A stretch of DNA of 5,952 nt from assembly GCA_025458755.1 (NCBI GenBank), contig JALORT010000155.1, positions 1 to 5,952 on the forward strand, written 5' to 3'. A program made the position numbers and the translations under genes. This DNA is from Methylotetracoccus sp. Lineage in GTDB: Bacteria > Pseudomonadota > Gammaproteobacteria > Methylococcales > Methylococcaceae. A model generated the notes under the pieces. That model did not search any database, had not been told where the DNA came from, and was given only the letters and a program-made list of their open reading frames with translations. Below are positions 5,772 to 5,952 of this stretch, piece after piece (position 1 is the first letter of the stretch; each line of letters starts with the position of its first letter).

Positions 5772-5863
5772 GCCGGCTCAATCCTGAGCATTACAGGATC
5801 CGTATCGAACCCGCGACGGCCCCTTCGCAGCGGATCCATCTATTTTTGAGACGGTTTCTCACC
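5772..5863 (+). promoter_or_regulatory. Leader with competing hairpins before the Anbu-like gene
   Basis: GCTCA-ATCC-TGAGC (5776-5789) and ATCCTG (5781-5786) with CAGGAT (5794-5799) cannot form together. GGATCCG (5796-5802) can pair over seven bases with CGGATCC (5831-5837), enclosing GCGA/TCGC (5813-5816 with 5825-5828), and this excludes the second hairpin. TGAGA-CGGTT-TCTCA (5847-5861) ends two bases before the ATG and covers the place where a ribosome site should be. No clear Shine-Dalgarno sequence is visible. This could be a regulatory leader, but all stems are short and may be chance. Confidence 0.22.
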
Positions 5864-5952
5864 ATGACCTATTGTCTCGCGGCCAAAGTCAACGACGGCC
5901 TCATCTTCGCGTCCGACTCCCGGACCCATGCGGGTGTTGACTATGCAAGCGT
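5864..5952 (+). CDS. Anbu-type proteasome-like peptidase, N-terminal fragment
   Basis: The gene is cut by the end of the window after 29 full codons. It begins MTYCLAAKVNDGLIFASDSR and continues THAGVDYAS. This is the typical start of Anbu, the bacterial homologue of proteasome beta subunits and HslV (N-terminal nucleophile hydrolases). Family knowledge: the initiator Met is removed to expose Thr1 as nucleophile. Counting from that Thr, Asp17 lies in FASDSR exactly where proteasome subunits carry their conserved Asp. The expected catalytic Lys near position 33 lies beyond the window. ATG 5864 is fixed by the need for Thr at position 2. No classical ribosome site is visible. In other genomes anbu often sits with genes for an alpha-E protein, an ATP-grasp-like protein and a transglutaminase-like protein; any such genes would be to the right. 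HslV is the main alternative but usually starts differently. Confidence 0.85.
   Translation, partial: MTYCLAAKVNDGLIFASDSRTHAGVDYAS

Noticed and set aside
5780..5820. Reverse-strand GGGTTCGATAC segment resembling a tRNA T-arm
   Set aside because: The flanking bases do not form the five-pair T-stem, and no acceptor or anticodon stem can be built around it.

Overview
The window looks like a piece of a moderately GC-rich proteobacterial chromosome, most likely gammaproteobacterial. The clearest hint is the C-terminal processing protease. Its N-terminal LRTFSEV region, its GSASASEIVAGALQD active-site block and its DYPLNEALNLLKG tail resemble what I remember of Pseudomonas-type CtpA. A lipid-transport operon that includes an outer-membrane lipoprotein also implies a diderm cell. 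No mobile element, CRISPR array, tRNA or rRNA is visible. All confident genes read on the + strand.

Layout: (1) Bases 28-1293 hold a periplasmic S41 protease (CtpA) with intact PDZ and Ser/Lys catalytic regions but no visible signal peptide or proper start. An in-frame stop at 25-27 next to a run of seven G suggests a frameshift or a broken 5' end. (2) Bases 1294-2009 (716 bases) hold no convincing protein gene. The first part is rich in potential RNA stems, including a 12-pair hairpin at 1445-1490, and a weak terminator-like hairpin with six T lies at 1702-1723. (3) Bases 2010-5624 hold a tight four-gene MCE-type lipid transport operon: an MlaE permease with a fused N-terminal STAS (MlaB-like) domain, an MlaF ATPase, a long MlaD-like MCE protein and a PqiC-type lipoprotein. 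The first two junctions are four-base stop/start overlaps and the third is a 17-base gap. (4) Bases 5625-5863 form an intergenic leader with several short, partly exclusive hairpins, a possible promoter and a 40-codon reverse-strand ORF. (5) From base 5864 a new gene begins and runs off the edge. Its first 29 residues match the start of Anbu, the bacterial proteasome-type peptidase, with the expected Thr1 and Asp17.

Taken together, the operon encodes a complete inner-membrane ABC engine (permease, ATPase, regulatory STAS domain), a membrane-anchored MCE ring with a long helical tail, and an outer-membrane lipoprotein. No MlaC-like shuttle is present. This suggests lipid or hydrophobic-molecule transfer through a direct periplasm-spanning bridge, part Mla and part Pqi in architecture. 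The flanking protease and proteasome-like genes are probably separate transcription units. The most uncertain and least explained parts are the 716-base gap, the broken start of ctpA and the structured leader before the Anbu gene.
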